A stretch of 64,000 nucleotides of DNA from an uncultured Porphyromonadaceae bacterium (lineage in GTDB: Bacteria; Bacteroidota; Bacteroidia; Bacteroidales; Muribaculaceae): assembly GCA_902489275.1 (NCBI GenBank), contig CABTZK010000001.1, positions 62,001 to 126,000 on the forward strand, in the 5' to 3' direction. Below the pieces are notes generated by a model. It was not told the origin of the DNA. It made no database searches and was given only the letters and a program-made list of their open reading frames with translations. Of the stretch, positions 26,283 to 36,900 are shown in pieces (positions within the stretch are counted from its first letter, which is position 1; every line of letters starts with the position of its first letter). Made by a program: the position numbers and the translations under genes.

Positions 26283-26335
26283 TGGCCTGCGTTTCGGCCC
26301 GATCAGTTGCCAAGGGGACACACACGAGAAGCACG

Positions 26336-27370
26336 TCACATCACGCCGCGCTCGCGCAATTTCTGTTGCCAATTCCACGCACTGCGCATGGTGTCCTCAA
26401 TCGAAACCTCTGCTTTCCAGCCCAGCACGTCATTTGCTTTCGTGGGATCGGCCCAAATTTGGATGATGTCGCCTGCGCGGCGGCCGACAATCTTGTGAGG
26501 AACTTTCACGCCTGTAGCACTTTCAAAGGCATTCAGCAACTGAAGGACAGAGAGTCCCTTGCCCGTGCCGATGTTGAAAATCTCCAGCTTGTGCTCGCTC
26601 TTGTTCTCCAGCATGCGCTCTAAGGCTGCAACGTGAGCCTTTGCGAGGTCGACGATATTGATGAAATCGCGAATGCACGTCCCATCGGGTGTGGGATAGT
26701 CGTTTCCAAAGATGCTCAACTCCTTGCGAATCCCCATTGCGGTTTGAGTGAGGTAAGGCACAAGATTTTGCGGCACGCCATTGGGCAACTCGCCAATCTC
26801 GCCGCTGGGATGAGCGCCAATGGGGTTAAAATAGCGAAGGATAACGGCTTTGATTGGAGCTCCGCTATTCATCACATCGCCGATGATGTCCTCTCCCACT
26901 TGCTTTGTGGCGCCATAGGGCGAGGTCGCCTTTTTGACGGGGGCATGCTCGGTAATTGGATTCTCGTCGGGCTCGCCATACACGGTACACGACGACGAGA
27001 ACACAAACCCTTTGACCTGAAACTCTGGCATCAAGTCCAGGAGGTTGAGCAAGATATTTAAATTGTTGCGGTAGTACATGATGGGCTTGTGAATTGATTC
27101 GCCAACAGCTTTGCTTGCTGCAAAATCGATGATGCCATCAATGCCCGGATGAGTTTGGAAAAGCGCACGAAGTGTGTCAATATCGGTGCAGTCGCCCTCG
27201 ACAAACGCCGGACGCACCCCAGTGATGCGCTCAATGCCACCCAGCACTTCCTTGTTGCTATTAGACAGATTGTCGATAATCACAACCTCATAACCAGCAT
27301 TTTGCAATTCCACGGTGGTGTGGCTTCCGATAAACCCAGTTCCACCCGTTACTAATATTTTTCCTTTCAT
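26336..27370 (-). CDS. galE: UDP-glucose 4-epimerase
   Basis: Interconverts UDP-glucose and UDP-galactose (possibly the N-acetyl forms) using bound NAD. The short-chain dehydrogenase fold has GGTGFIG at residues 9-15, the Ser-rich strand FVFSSSCTVYG, and the catalytic pair Tyr152-x3-Lys156 (SPYGATK). The start is the ATG at 27370 (MKGKILVTGG), 344 residues. A GTG at 27382 lies one base after the wecB stop and could be a coupled start that adds four residues. It is in one operon with wecB and supplies sugar nucleotides for surface glycans. Confidence 0.95.
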   Translation of the reverse strand: MKGKILVTGGTGFIGSHTTVELQNAGYEVVIIDNLSNSNKEVLGGIERITGVRPAFVEGDCTDIDTLRALFQTHPGIDGIIDFAASKAVGESIHKPIMYYRNNLNILLNLLDLMPEFQVKGFVFSSSCTVYGEPDENPITEHAPVKKATSPYGATKQVGEDIIGDVMNSGAPIKAVILRYFNPIGAHPSGEIGELPNGVPQNLVPYLTQTAMGIRKELSIFGNDYPTPDGTCIRDFINIVDLAKAHVAALERMLENKSEHKLEIFNIGTGKGLSVLQLLNAFESATGVKVPHKIVGRRAGDIIQIWADPTKANDVLGWKAEVSIEDTMRSAWNWQQKLRERGVM

Positions 27371-27383
27371 GTTGATTGACACT

Positions 27384-28550
27384 TTATAATGATTTGATCA
27401 AATGCTCAACGATTCGCTCACAGGCATGCCCGTCGCCATAGGGGTTGACGGCGTGGCTCATCGCTCTGTAAGCGGAGCTGTCGTTGAGGAGCGTTGAAAC
27501 GTTTTCTACAATTTTGCCATAGTCTGTTCCCACAAGTTTCACAGTTCCAGCCTCCACAGCTTCGGGGCGCTCTGTGGTGTCGCGCATCACCAGCACCGGT
27601 TTCCCTAACCCGGGGGCTTCTTCTTGAATGCCGCCGCTGTCGGTGAGTACAAGTGTGGACTTCTCCATGAGATAGACGAAACTCAAGTACTCCAGTGGCT
27701 CAATAAAGAACAGATTGCCAAGATTGCTCAACTGAGTGCCGAAAAGCTCATGAATCGGGCGGCGCACATTGGGATTAAGATGCATGGGGTACACAAAATC
27801 GACACTGGGGAAATCATTGCTCAACGCCTTGATGGCTTGACATATATTTTTAAAGCCATCGCCAAAGTTCTCGCGGCGGTGACCGGTGATGAGCAGCAGG
27901 CGACGATCTCCGCCTCGCAAGCGGCTGGGGTCGTAGCCAGCGCCACACAACTCCTTCTCAAGTTGAGCGTCGAGCGATGCGCTGCCTTTAATCTTGTCCA
28001 CAACGATGTGCAACGCGTCGATGACAGTATTGCCCGTGACCAGGATTTGCGCATCTTTGACGTTTTCATTCAGCAAGTTCTGGCGACTCAAGCAAGTCGG
28101 GGCAAAATGACAAGTGGCGATGCGGCTTGTGATTTGGCGATTCATCTCTTCGGGCCAAGGGCTGTAGATGTGGTGTGTCCTTAACCCGGCTTCAACATGG
28201 CCCACGGGGATTTGCCGGTAAAATGCCGCCAATGCCGCTGCCGTGCTTGTGGCCGTGTCGCCATGAACGAGAACCATGTCGGGCTGAGCCGCGCTCAAGA
28301 CCTCGCGCATGCCAAGCAGCACCCTTGAGGTGATGTCGTAGAGGTCTTGCCCCGATTTCATGATATTGAGGTCATAACCTGGGCATATATCAAATATCTT
28401 GAGCACTTGGTCAAGCATTTCGCGATGCTGCCCCGTCACGCAAACCACGGTTTTTATCTTATCGGGATGCTTTTGGAGCTCTTTCACCAGCGGAGCCATC
28501 TTGATGGCTTCGGGGCGAGTTCCAAAAACAAGCAAAACTCTCTTTTTCAT
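27384..28550 (-). CDS. wecB: UDP-N-acetylglucosamine 2-epimerase (non-hydrolysing)
   Basis: Converts UDP-GlcNAc to UDP-ManNAc for capsule or O-antigen type glycans. The 388 residues start LLVFGTRPEAIKMAPLV, with VHGDTATSTAAALAAFY, HVEAGLRT, ITGHRRENFG and the UDP-binding TDSGGIQEEAPGLGKPVLVM followed by RDTTERPE. All are invariant in the MnaA/WecB family. It is first in a two-gene operon with galE. Confidence 0.96.
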   Translation of the reverse strand: MKKRVLLVFGTRPEAIKMAPLVKELQKHPDKIKTVVCVTGQHREMLDQVLKIFDICPGYDLNIMKSGQDLYDITSRVLLGMREVLSAAQPDMVLVHGDTATSTAAALAAFYRQIPVGHVEAGLRTHHIYSPWPEEMNRQITSRIATCHFAPTCLSRQNLLNENVKDAQILVTGNTVIDALHIVVDKIKGSASLDAQLEKELCGAGYDPSRLRGGDRRLLLITGHRRENFGDGFKNICQAIKALSNDFPSVDFVYPMHLNPNVRRPIHELFGTQLSNLGNLFFIEPLEYLSFVYLMEKSTLVLTDSGGIQEEAPGLGKPVLVMRDTTERPEAVEAGTVKLVGTDYGKIVENVSTLLNDSSAYRAMSHAVNPYGDGHACERIVEHLIKSL

Positions 28551-28570
28551 GTCATTTTTGAATTGTAGTG

Positions 28571-28602
28571 CAAATTTAATGCCTTTTTGACAATTTCACA
28601 AG
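28571..28602 (-). promoter_or_regulatory. promoter of wecB-galE
   Basis: The minus strand reads CTTG (28602-28599), 20 bases, TAAATTTG (28578-28571). The -7 box is perfect and the -33 box has one mismatch. Confidence 0.65.
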
Positions 28603-28613
28603 TGGCATCACCA

Positions 28614-30842
28614 TTAGCGGTTGCTGGAAGACACCAGAAGAGCGACTCTCTTGTTAAACGACGATGCGGCCACTAATGCCTCAAGCGAGAGGTGAAAGCG
28701 GAAGTCCCAATGTGCCTGCGCGCGCGATGGGAAGTTCACTTGCTCGCTTTCAGGATGAGGGTTGCGGAGACGCTCGTCGATGGCTAACCAGTCTTGCAGC
28801 GGCATGATGGCAAGCATCGATGGCGAGTTCAGATTCATCTGCAAGATGGCCTCACATGTCTCGGCTGTCGCATCGGCTGGGGCTTCGCCCGCCTGGCGAA
28901 GCACTTGGCCATAGTAGCGCTGGGTCTTGGCTGCATCCTCTTTCCACCAGGCACGCATCACGCTCATGTCGTGATTGGATGTCGTGCACACGCTCAAATA
29001 GGGGAATTGGCTCGTTTCGCCAAATTCGCAGTCACCCTTGGGCATGCGCTGCATCTCTATCGTTAAGATTCCCAACCGCCGCATGACACGGGGCAACCCG
29101 GCAAGCCGCACGCCCAAATCCTCACCGCAAGGCAACATCGCGGTTGCCGAAGTCAGCGCTTTCAGGTAAAAAGAGCCGCTCTCCAACCACACATTCTCTT
29201 TGATACTCTGGGAAACTTCCTGCAAGTTCGGAATGTACTTGCCCAACTCGCCCCTCGTTTCTCCACGGGGGATTGACCACATCCTGAAGTAGCCCAAGAT
29301 ATGGTCGAGGCGGTAAAGGTCGAAGTATTGAGCAATATGCCTCAAGCGGTTTTTCCACCATGCGAAGCCGTCATGCTCCATCACTTTCCAGCGATAAAGC
29401 GGGAATCCCCAAACCTGCCCATGCTTTGAAAAATAATCGGGAGGCGAGCCTGCCTGCCGCTCGGTATCAAACAGTTCGGGATGCTGCCACACATCGACGC
29501 TGTTGGGCGACATGCCAATCGGGAGATCTCCCTTAAGCGCTACGCCATGGCTGTGGGCGTAAGCGGCTGCCTCTAAAAGCTGACGGTGCAGATGGAACTG
29601 ATAGAAGTAGATGAAGGAAGCATCCTCCTGCCGAGCGTTGAGAAGTTTCGAGATTTTTTCCTCTTCATATTTTGAATATGCCCCCCATTGTGTCGTGTCG
29701 TCGGTCACGTTATGGCGACGGAGAATGCAATAGGCGGCATAAGGTCTCAGCCAGTCGTTCTCTTTCAAGAAACGCTTGAACTCACATGATTTAACCAGTT
29801 GTTTCCCATGTTCTTGATAAAGCATGCGCATATATTCCTCTTTCAGCTGGAGAACTGCTGCATGATGGATCGTGTTCTGGCTGTTTAGATGCATTGCGCG
29901 ACGTGTGAAATCGGCCAATTGCCGCCTGTCGCTCAATGAACCCACCTTTGAGGGACGGATAAAAATGGGATGCAGCGCAAATGCTGAAATGGGGTTGTAA
30001 GGGTGAGAGTCACGGCTCGCGCTGAAACTGGTCGTGTCGTTAACGGGCAGCAGTTGAATCACACGCTGCTTGGTGCGGCATGCCCAGTCAACCAGTTTTG
30101 GAATATCGGCAAAGTCTCCTACTCCCATGTCGCTCTGCGACCTCAAAGAAAAAAGCGGAACAGCCGTGCCAGCGAATCTCCAGCGAGGCAATGGATTCTG
30201 AAAAACCAGTCCCGAGACGACAATCGTGTGGCCATGAGGTCCGTAAGCGCCTAAATCGCGATTGTTGCCTTTCTCCCATTCGATCAGGTCGTGTGTCGCC
30301 TTGTCGAGAACGATAAACTTGTATTCTACCGGTTCTTCTGGTTTGAGCGCGATGGTCCAGTAGGGGAAATCGGCATCGTCAAGCAATAGGGCATCGTGTG
30401 GCTCCCAATGGCCTAATTGTTTCGTGCTGCCAACAATGGCAAGTGACTGCGAGGGGGTCAACATGGGGGCAAAGACACGCAAGTTGACGCGCTGCTTCTT
30501 GATGTGGCTTGCCTTGGGCAACCGCTGTCGCTGAAAAAAAGTGTGAAAAGGTTGGGTGTCGAATACACGTTCAAACACCTCGTCTTGCCAAGTGTCAACA
30601 ACCGTGATTTCGTCGATGTCGCCATGCAGGAAATCCAAGCGGTGCTCATGCTGCTCTACCCTATTGCCCTCATGACTCTTGACAAAATAATGGTAAAGGA
30701 ACGTCGAGTCTACATCAAGCTCACACGACCAGATGTTGCCGTCGTTCCAGCGCATCTTGTGAGATTGGTTGTCAATGTTTGAAACGAGCCAGAGGTTTTC
30801 GCCCCAGCGAGTCGCATAACTGATGTTGAAAATTATCCTCAT
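28614..30842 (-). CDS. malQ: 4-alpha-glucanotransferase (GH77) with two CBM20-like domains, compact form
   Basis: Cytosolic disproportionating enzyme that transfers maltodextrin segments. Two N-terminal starch-binding modules (about 1-95 and 118-212; the second has LAIVGSTKQLGHWEP) precede the GH77 barrel. Catalytic residues are the nucleophile Asp513 (RLDHILG), acid/base Glu574 (CGEDLG) and Asp625 (SNHDM). This layout is that of DPE2-type enzymes, which normally carry an insertion of roughly 145 residues between the nucleophile and the acid/base. Here only 61 residues separate Asp513 and Glu574, so that insertion is missing; the protein has 742 residues. Its own promoter lies upstream. Confidence 0.93.
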   Translation of the reverse strand: MRIIFNISYATRWGENLWLVSNIDNQSHKMRWNDGNIWSCELDVDSTFLYHYFVKSHEGNRVEQHEHRLDFLHGDIDEITVVDTWQDEVFERVFDTQPFHTFFQRQRLPKASHIKKQRVNLRVFAPMLTPSQSLAIVGSTKQLGHWEPHDALLLDDADFPYWTIALKPEEPVEYKFIVLDKATHDLIEWEKGNNRDLGAYGPHGHTIVVSGLVFQNPLPRWRFAGTAVPLFSLRSQSDMGVGDFADIPKLVDWACRTKQRVIQLLPVNDTTSFSASRDSHPYNPISAFALHPIFIRPSKVGSLSDRRQLADFTRRAMHLNSQNTIHHAAVLQLKEEYMRMLYQEHGKQLVKSCEFKRFLKENDWLRPYAAYCILRRHNVTDDTTQWGAYSKYEEEKISKLLNARQEDASFIYFYQFHLHRQLLEAAAYAHSHGVALKGDLPIGMSPNSVDVWQHPELFDTERQAGSPPDYFSKHGQVWGFPLYRWKVMEHDGFAWWKNRLRHIAQYFDLYRLDHILGYFRMWSIPRGETRGELGKYIPNLQEVSQSIKENVWLESGSFYLKALTSATAMLPCGEDLGVRLAGLPRVMRRLGILTIEMQRMPKGDCEFGETSQFPYLSVCTTSNHDMSVMRAWWKEDAAKTQRYYGQVLRQAGEAPADATAETCEAILQMNLNSPSMLAIMPLQDWLAIDERLRNPHPESEQVNFPSRAQAHWDFRFHLSLEALVAASSFNKRVALLVSSSNR

Positions 30843-30864
30843 TGCAGGAATTCAATTGAGGGCA

Positions 30865-30895
30865 TAAAATTAGGAAAAATTGGCAACATGGCAAA
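30865..30895 (-). promoter_or_regulatory. promoter of malQ
   Basis: The minus strand reads TTTG (30895-30892), 19 bases, TAATTTTA (30872-30865), one mismatch. The -33 box is the end of the nrdJ terminator T tract. Confidence 0.7.
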
Positions 30896-30929
30896 AAAAC
30901 AGGCCAAATTCAATCAATTTGACCTGTTT
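30893..30929 (-). terminator. terminator of nrdJ
   Basis: A 14-bp stem (30897-30910 with 30916-30929, core AAACAGG) containing one G-T pair, a 5-base loop, and seven T on the minus strand. It is 27 bases beyond the nrdJ stop. Confidence 0.85.
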
Positions 30930-30956
30930 AGACGCACGATAACTGTGCTTTTAAGG

Positions 30957-33509
30957 TTACCCGCAACGAGAAATGCCGCAATGGGTGCAAATGAGGCATC
31001 CCTCTTGGTAAACAAGAGCCTCCTCGCCGCAGTTAGGGCACTTTTGGCCGTTGGCCTTGGTGCCATTGGGCAGATATCCCTTCAGCGCCCTTTCAACGCC
31101 CATTTTCCAGGTGTTGATGCTCTTGTTGTCGAGCTCCAAGCTGCTCACGAGTTTAATCACTTGCTCTATGGGCATGCCATAGCGCAGCACGCCGCTGATG
31201 AGCTTGGCATAGTTCCAGAATTCGGGGTTGAATTTCTCGCTCAGCCCCTCGATGGTGGTCTTGAAACCACGCTTGTTGACAAACTGGAAATCGTAGCGCT
31301 TCACGCCATTGGCATCCACAACCTTGATAATCTTTCCCTTGGTGACCGATTTTGGGCAGAAAATGCCCTCGTCGTCATCGGCGATACCTGTGAAAATCTC
31401 GTAAGGGCGACGGTCAATCATGCCAATGAACGCAATCCATTTTTCCTTGTTGTTCTGGAATCGCACCACGTCGCACTCAAGCTCGATGGGGCGCTTCAAG
31501 ATGTGCCCTTCCTCGGCGATGTAGCGCGGTTGCTTGGCCGCCTCCTTCTTCTTGTCGTCGTTGGTGAGCGACACCAGCACGCCCGACCGCGACCCGTCAC
31601 GGTACACCGTGCAGCCCTTGCAGCCCGATTTCCATGCCTCGACATAGAGCTTGTTCACCATTTCCTCGGTAATATCGTTAGGCAGGTTAATGGTGACGCT
31701 GATACTGTGGTCTACCCACTTCTGCACCGCTCCTTGCATCCTCACCTTGTTCAGCCAGTCGACATCGTTGGAGGTTGCCTTGTAGTAGGGCGATTTGGCA
31801 ACGAGGTTGTCAAGTTGCTCTTGCGTGTAGTCATGACGCACTTCAATCCCGTTGGTGTTCATCCAAGTGACGAACTTGGGATGATAAACGATATACTCCT
31901 CAAAGCAATCGCCCGTTTCGTCTACATAGTCAATATGCGCGTCCTTGTCGCTTGGATTCACCTTGCGGCGGCGCTTGTACACCGGCAAAAACACGGGCTC
32001 GATGCCCGAGGTCGTCTGCGTCAAGATACTTGTCGTGCCCGTAGGCGCAATAGTCAGGCAAGCGATGTTGCGGCGGCCGAATGTCACCATCTCCTTATAA
32101 AGTTCGGGGTCGGCATCCTTGATGCGGTTAATGTAAGGGTTGTTTTCCTCACGCATGGCATCATAGATTTCAAATGCGCCCCGCTCCTTGGCCATCACAA
32201 CCGAAGCGCGGTAGGCGGCAAGCGCAAGGGTCTTGTGCACATTGACCGAGAACTCCGTGGCCTCGGGAGTGCCGTAGCGCAATCCCATGGCAGCCACCAT
32301 GTCGCCCTCGGCAGTCGTGCCCACACCAGTGCGCCGCCCTTTGAGGGTCTTGGCGCGAATCTTGTTCCAAAGGTTCAACTCGGTTTGTTTCACCTCGGCC
32401 GTTTCTGGGTCACTCTCAATTTTTGCGATAATTTTATCGATTTTCTCCATTTCCAGATCAATGATGTCGTCCATCATGCGTTGCGCATAGCCCACGTGCT
32501 TCTTAAATAGCTCATAGTTGAAGTTGGCAAATGCGGTAAATGGATTCTCAACGTAGGAATAGAGATTAATGGCAATCAAGCGGCAGCTGTCGTAAGGGCA
32601 CAGGGGGATTTCTCCGCAGGGGTTGGTCGAGATGGTTCGGAAACCAAGGTCGGCATAGCAATCGGGTACCGATTCCCGCGTGATGGTGTCCCAAAACAGC
32701 ACGCCGGGCTCAGCGCTTTTCCAAGCGTTGTGCACAATCTTGTGCCAGAGTTTTGTCGCGTTCACTTTCTTGGAATAGAGGGGATCGTCGCTTGTCACTG
32801 GATATTGCTGAACATAGTCGGCACCCTCGGTCACAGCGCGCATGAAGTCATCGTCGATGCGCACGCTCACATTAGCGCCCGTCACTTTCCCCTCGGTCAT
32901 CTTGGCATCGATAAATGCCTCGCTGTCGGGATGCTTGATGCTCACCGTCAGCATGAGGGCACCCCGGCGGCCGTCTTGAGCCACCTCGCGCGTTGAGTTG
33001 CTGTAACGCTCCATGAAAGGAACGAGCCCGGTAGAGGTCAAGGCAGAGTTTTTCACGGGAGAGCCTTTGGGGCGAATGTGCGACAAGTCATGCCCTACTC
33101 CGCCACGGCGTTTCATGAGCTGCACCTGTTCCTCGTCGATTTTGGCAATGCCCCCGTAACTGTCGGGCTCGCCGTCAAGGCCAATCACGAAGCAATTGCT
33201 CAGCGAGCCCACTTGAAAGTTGTTGCCAATGCCTGCCATTGGGCTTCCTTGTGGCACGATGTAGCGGAAATGTTTCATCAGGTCAAAAACCTCCTGCTCA
33301 CTCATGGGGTGGGAATATTTTTTCTCGATACGAGCGATTTCTCGGGCTATGCGGTGGTGCATGTCATCGGGTGTCAACTCGTACAAATGACCATAACTGT
33401 CTTTCAGCGCATATTTGCTGGTCCACACGCGCGCAGCCAGCTCATCGCCCTCAAAGTATTTGAGCGCGGCCTCATAGGCCTCGCTATGGGTATAGGTTTT
33501 CTGTTCCAT
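30957..33509 (-). CDS. nrdJ: adenosylcobalamin-dependent ribonucleotide reductase (class II)
   Basis: Makes deoxyribonucleotides with a coenzyme-B12-generated thiyl radical; oxygen-independent. I use the ATG at 33509 (MEQKTYTHSE), 850 residues. Cys106 (LSNCFVIG) and the active-site NPCGE at 296-300 (thiyl Cys298, Glu300) are present, as is APTGTTSILTQTTSGIEPVF. The C-terminus has a cysteine-rich CPNCGEEALVYQ then CLICTHCG zinc-ribbon-like tail, which may hold the re-reducing cysteine pair. It is divergent from dnaE. With mutAB downstream it makes this region doubly cobalamin-dependent; no B12 riboswitch was seen upstream. Confidence 0.96.
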   Translation of the reverse strand: MEQKTYTHSEAYEAALKYFEGDELAARVWTSKYALKDSYGHLYELTPDDMHHRIAREIARIEKKYSHPMSEQEVFDLMKHFRYIVPQGSPMAGIGNNFQVGSLSNCFVIGLDGEPDSYGGIAKIDEEQVQLMKRRGGVGHDLSHIRPKGSPVKNSALTSTGLVPFMERYSNSTREVAQDGRRGALMLTVSIKHPDSEAFIDAKMTEGKVTGANVSVRIDDDFMRAVTEGADYVQQYPVTSDDPLYSKKVNATKLWHKIVHNAWKSAEPGVLFWDTITRESVPDCYADLGFRTISTNPCGEIPLCPYDSCRLIAINLYSYVENPFTAFANFNYELFKKHVGYAQRMMDDIIDLEMEKIDKIIAKIESDPETAEVKQTELNLWNKIRAKTLKGRRTGVGTTAEGDMVAAMGLRYGTPEATEFSVNVHKTLALAAYRASVVMAKERGAFEIYDAMREENNPYINRIKDADPELYKEMVTFGRRNIACLTIAPTGTTSILTQTTSGIEPVFLPVYKRRRKVNPSDKDAHIDYVDETGDCFEEYIVYHPKFVTWMNTNGIEVRHDYTQEQLDNLVAKSPYYKATSNDVDWLNKVRMQGAVQKWVDHSISVTINLPNDITEEMVNKLYVEAWKSGCKGCTVYRDGSRSGVLVSLTNDDKKKEAAKQPRYIAEEGHILKRPIELECDVVRFQNNKEKWIAFIGMIDRRPYEIFTGIADDDEGIFCPKSVTKGKIIKVVDANGVKRYDFQFVNKRGFKTTIEGLSEKFNPEFWNYAKLISGVLRYGMPIEQVIKLVSSLELDNKSINTWKMGVERALKGYLPNGTKANGQKCPNCGEEALVYQEGCLICTHCGISRCG

Positions 33510-33557
33510 TGTGATTTTTATATCGTTAGCAAAATTGGATTTCCATGAAATTCTGTG

Positions 33558-33588
33558 CAAAATTAAAACTATTATTTTTATTTACAAA
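33558..33588 (-). promoter_or_regulatory. promoter of nrdJ
   Basis: The minus strand reads TTTG (33588-33585), 19 bases, TAATTTTG (33565-33558), a perfect match in both boxes and spacing. The leader is about 40 bases. Confidence 0.87.
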
Positions 33589-33851
33589 GAAAAAGATTAA
33601 AAAGATAAAATTTTCAAGAATAATTAACAATCACTTGATACACAACGAATTAATATTTTTATAACTTGAAAAAGTTTACAGAAAAGATAATTTTTAAAAC
33701 CGCAATCACTTGCAAATTGCAGCGTTTTGTGCAAATTCTTCTATTTGTACTCTTTCTAAATTATGGCACTGGCATCTTTTCGTCATGGCAAAATCCACGA
33801 CCATCTCAAAACACATGGCAAGGCGGTTGTTAATAACTTCTTTCGGTTTTA

Positions 33852-33883
33852 TTTGACAAGAAGTTTTTTATAGCGTAATTTTA
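33852..33883 (+). promoter_or_regulatory. promoter of dnaE
   Basis: TTTG (33852-33855), 20 bases, TAATTTTA (33876-33883), one mismatch. The leader is about 42 bases. Confidence 0.65.
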
Positions 33884-33931
33884 CCTGCTCTAAGCAACAA
33901 CTCAAAACGAGAAATTTTCATTATACTGATT

Positions 33932-36900
33932 ATGATTCCATTTGTACACCTACACGTTCACTCCTACTACTCAACGCTCGACGGGCAAGCGTCGATTGAG
34001 GGGCTTGTGGACAAAGCGATTTCCAATGGCATGCGCGGCATGGCACTCACCGACCATGGCAATATGTTTGGCATCAAGGAATTTTATGACTATTGCAACC
34101 AAGTGAACAGCGGCACCCACAAAGCAATCAAGAAACTTGAAAAAGACTTGGCAAACGCCGAGGGCGACGCAGCCATCGCGATTCAGCAGCAAATCGACGA
34201 GGCTCGGCGCAAGCTGTTTATCCCCATTTTCGGATGCGAGGTGTACGTCGCAGCAGGAAAACTCACAGAGTCCAGGGACAAGCGCGACATTGGCCGCCAC
34301 CTCATTTTGCTGGCCAAGAACGAGCAAGGCTACCACAACTTGATAAAAATCGTGTCAAAGGCATGGACCGATGGCATGTACTACCATCCGCGCACCGACC
34401 ACGCCGAGATTGAGAAGTATCACGAGGGCATCATCTGCTGCTCGGCGTGCCTGGGCGGTGAAATCCCGCAATTAATTATGAATGGGGACCTTAACAAGGC
34501 CCGGGAGGTGGCGCTATGGTACCAAAGCGTGTTTGGCGAGGACTTTTACCTTGAGCTGCAACGCCACAAGGCCACTGTCGCGAGGGCCAATCATGAGACT
34601 TATGCGCTACAGCAAGAGGTGAACAAGGAACTCGTCAAGATATCGAAAGAACTGGGCATCAAAGTGGTATGCACCAATGATAGCCACTTCGTCAACGAGG
34701 ACGATGCCGAAGCCCATGACCACCTCCTGTGCCTCGCCACGGGGAAAGACCTTGACGACCCCAGGCGCATGCTTTACTCCAAGCAAGAGTGGTTCAAGAC
34801 GCAAGAGGAAATGAACGAAGTTTTTGCCGATATTCCCGAGGCGCTTTCCACAACCCAAGAAATCATCGATAAAATTGTTCCCTACAATATTGACAACGAG
34901 CCCATTATGCCATTCTTTCCCATCCCCGAATCGTTTGGAACCGAGGAGGAATGGCGCCATAAGTTTACCGAAGAAGAACTGCGACAAGAGTTTTGCAGCG
35001 ACGAGAATGGAGAAAACCCGCTGAGTGAGGCTGAAGCCACCAAGCGCATCAGCCACTTGGGAGGCTACGACAAAATTTACCGCATCAAATTTGAGGCCGA
35101 TTACCTGGCCAAACTCACCTATGAGAGAGCCAAAAAACTCTATGGCGACCCCACGCCCAACGCCGTGCTTGAGCGCATCAAGTTTGAGCTCCATGTCATG
35201 AAAACCATGGGCTTCCCTGGATATTTTCTCATTGTGCAAGATTTCATCAATGCGGCACGCGACAAGCTCGATGTGTGGGTGGGGCCAGGGCGAGGCTCAG
35301 CCGCCGGATCGGTTGTGGCCTATTGCTTGGGCATCACAAGAATAGACCCCATCAAATATGATTTGCTGTTTGAGCGTTTCCTGAACCCTGACCGCATCTC
35401 TCTTCCGGATATTGATACCGACTTTGACGACGACGGCCGGGGAAAAGTGTTGCAATGGGTGATGGACAAATATGGACACAATAACTGCGCCCACATCATC
35501 ACCTACTCAACCATGGCCACCAAAAACTCCATTAAAGACGTGGCCCGAGTGGAGAAGTTGCCGCTCGACCTCTCCAACGCCCTGTGCAAAGCCATTCCCG
35601 ACCGCCTACCCGATGGAATGAAGATGAACTTGAGCAACGCCATCAAGTGTACCCCCGAGTTGCAAGCGGCCGAAAGCAGCGAAAACGTGCAAGAGCGCAA
35701 CACCATTAAATACGCCAAGAAACTGGAGGGCACGGTGCGTGGCACGGGCATTCATGCCTGCGGCTTCATCATCTGCCGCGACCGCATCGACGACCATGTG
35801 CCCGTCTCGACGGCCGACGATCCCGATTTCCCCAACAGCAAGACCAACGTCACGCAATATGACGGTCACGTGATTGAATCCACGGGGTTAATTAAAATGG
35901 ACTTCTTGGGGCTGAAAACGCTGTCGGAGCTGAAAGAGGCCTGCAAGGTCATTAAGCAGACCACGGGTGATGTGGTGGACATTGACCATATCCCCCTTGA
36001 CGACCCTTTAACTTACAAGCTGTACCAGGAGGGGCGCACTGTGGGCACGTTCCAGTTTGAATCGGCTGGCATGCAGAAGTACTTGCGCGACCTGCACCCA
36101 ACCGTGTTTGAGGACTTAATTGCCATGAACGCGCTCTATCGCCCGGGGCCCATGCAATACATCCCTGATTTTATCAAGCGCAAGCACGATCCATCGCTCG
36201 TGAAGTATGATATACCCTGCATGGAGAAATACCTCAAGGACACTTATGGCATCACCGTCTACCAGGAGCAAGTGATGCTGCTCTCCAGGCAGCTCGCCAA
36301 CTTCACTCGCGGCGAGAGCGATGCCCTGCGCAAGGCTATGGGCAAAAAGAAGAAGGCGATTGTCGACCAGATGAAGCCGAAATTCATTGAGCAAGGCACA
36401 GCCAACGGGCATGACCCCAAAGTGCTGGAAAAGATTTGGAGTGATTGGGAGAATTTCGCATCCTACGCATTCAACAAGTCACACGCGACGTGCTACAGCT
36501 GGGTTTCCTACCAAACAGCCTACTTGAAGGCCCACTACCCGGCAGAGTTCATGGCTGCGCTGATGACCCGCCGCTTTGACCAAATCTCTGAAATCACCAA
36601 GTTGATGGAGGAGTGCCAAGCGATGAAGCTGAAAACGCTTGGCCCTGATGTCAACGAGAGTTTCCGCCACTTCGGCGTGAACGACAAAGGCGAAATTCGC
36701 TTTGGGCTGTCGGCCATCAAGGGCATCGGCGACGCTGCTGCACGCTCAATCGTGGATGAAAGAACGAAGAATGGCCCATACAAAGACATTTTCGATTTTG
36801 CCCAACGTGTGAATTACGGATGCGTGAACCGCAAAGCCTTTGAATCGCTGGCTTTGAGCGGCGGCTTTGATTCTTTTGGCATCCCACGCGAGAGTTTCCT

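Larger units (their letters stand above)
33510..33931. other. divergent regulatory region nrdJ / dnaE
   Basis: 422 bases of AT-rich non-coding DNA with a strong minus-strand promoter for nrdJ (33558-33588) and a plus-strand promoter for dnaE (33852-33883). The middle 250 bases show no gene. I looked for an NrdR box and a B12-box type element and saw no convincing one. Confidence 0.6.

Noticed and set aside
30888..32510. A 540-codon open frame on the plus strand
   Set aside because: It is antisense to nrdJ over nearly its whole length, has no family resemblance, and is explained by the codon bias of nrdJ. The same applies to the other long antisense frames over gyrA, recQ, clpX and dnaA.
33510..33931. 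Cobalamin riboswitch or NrdR boxes upstream of nrdJ
   Set aside because: A GGCACTGGC sequence near 33765 drew attention, but the rest of the B12-box context is absent and it is on the wrong side of the mapped promoter. No paired NrdR repeats were seen.
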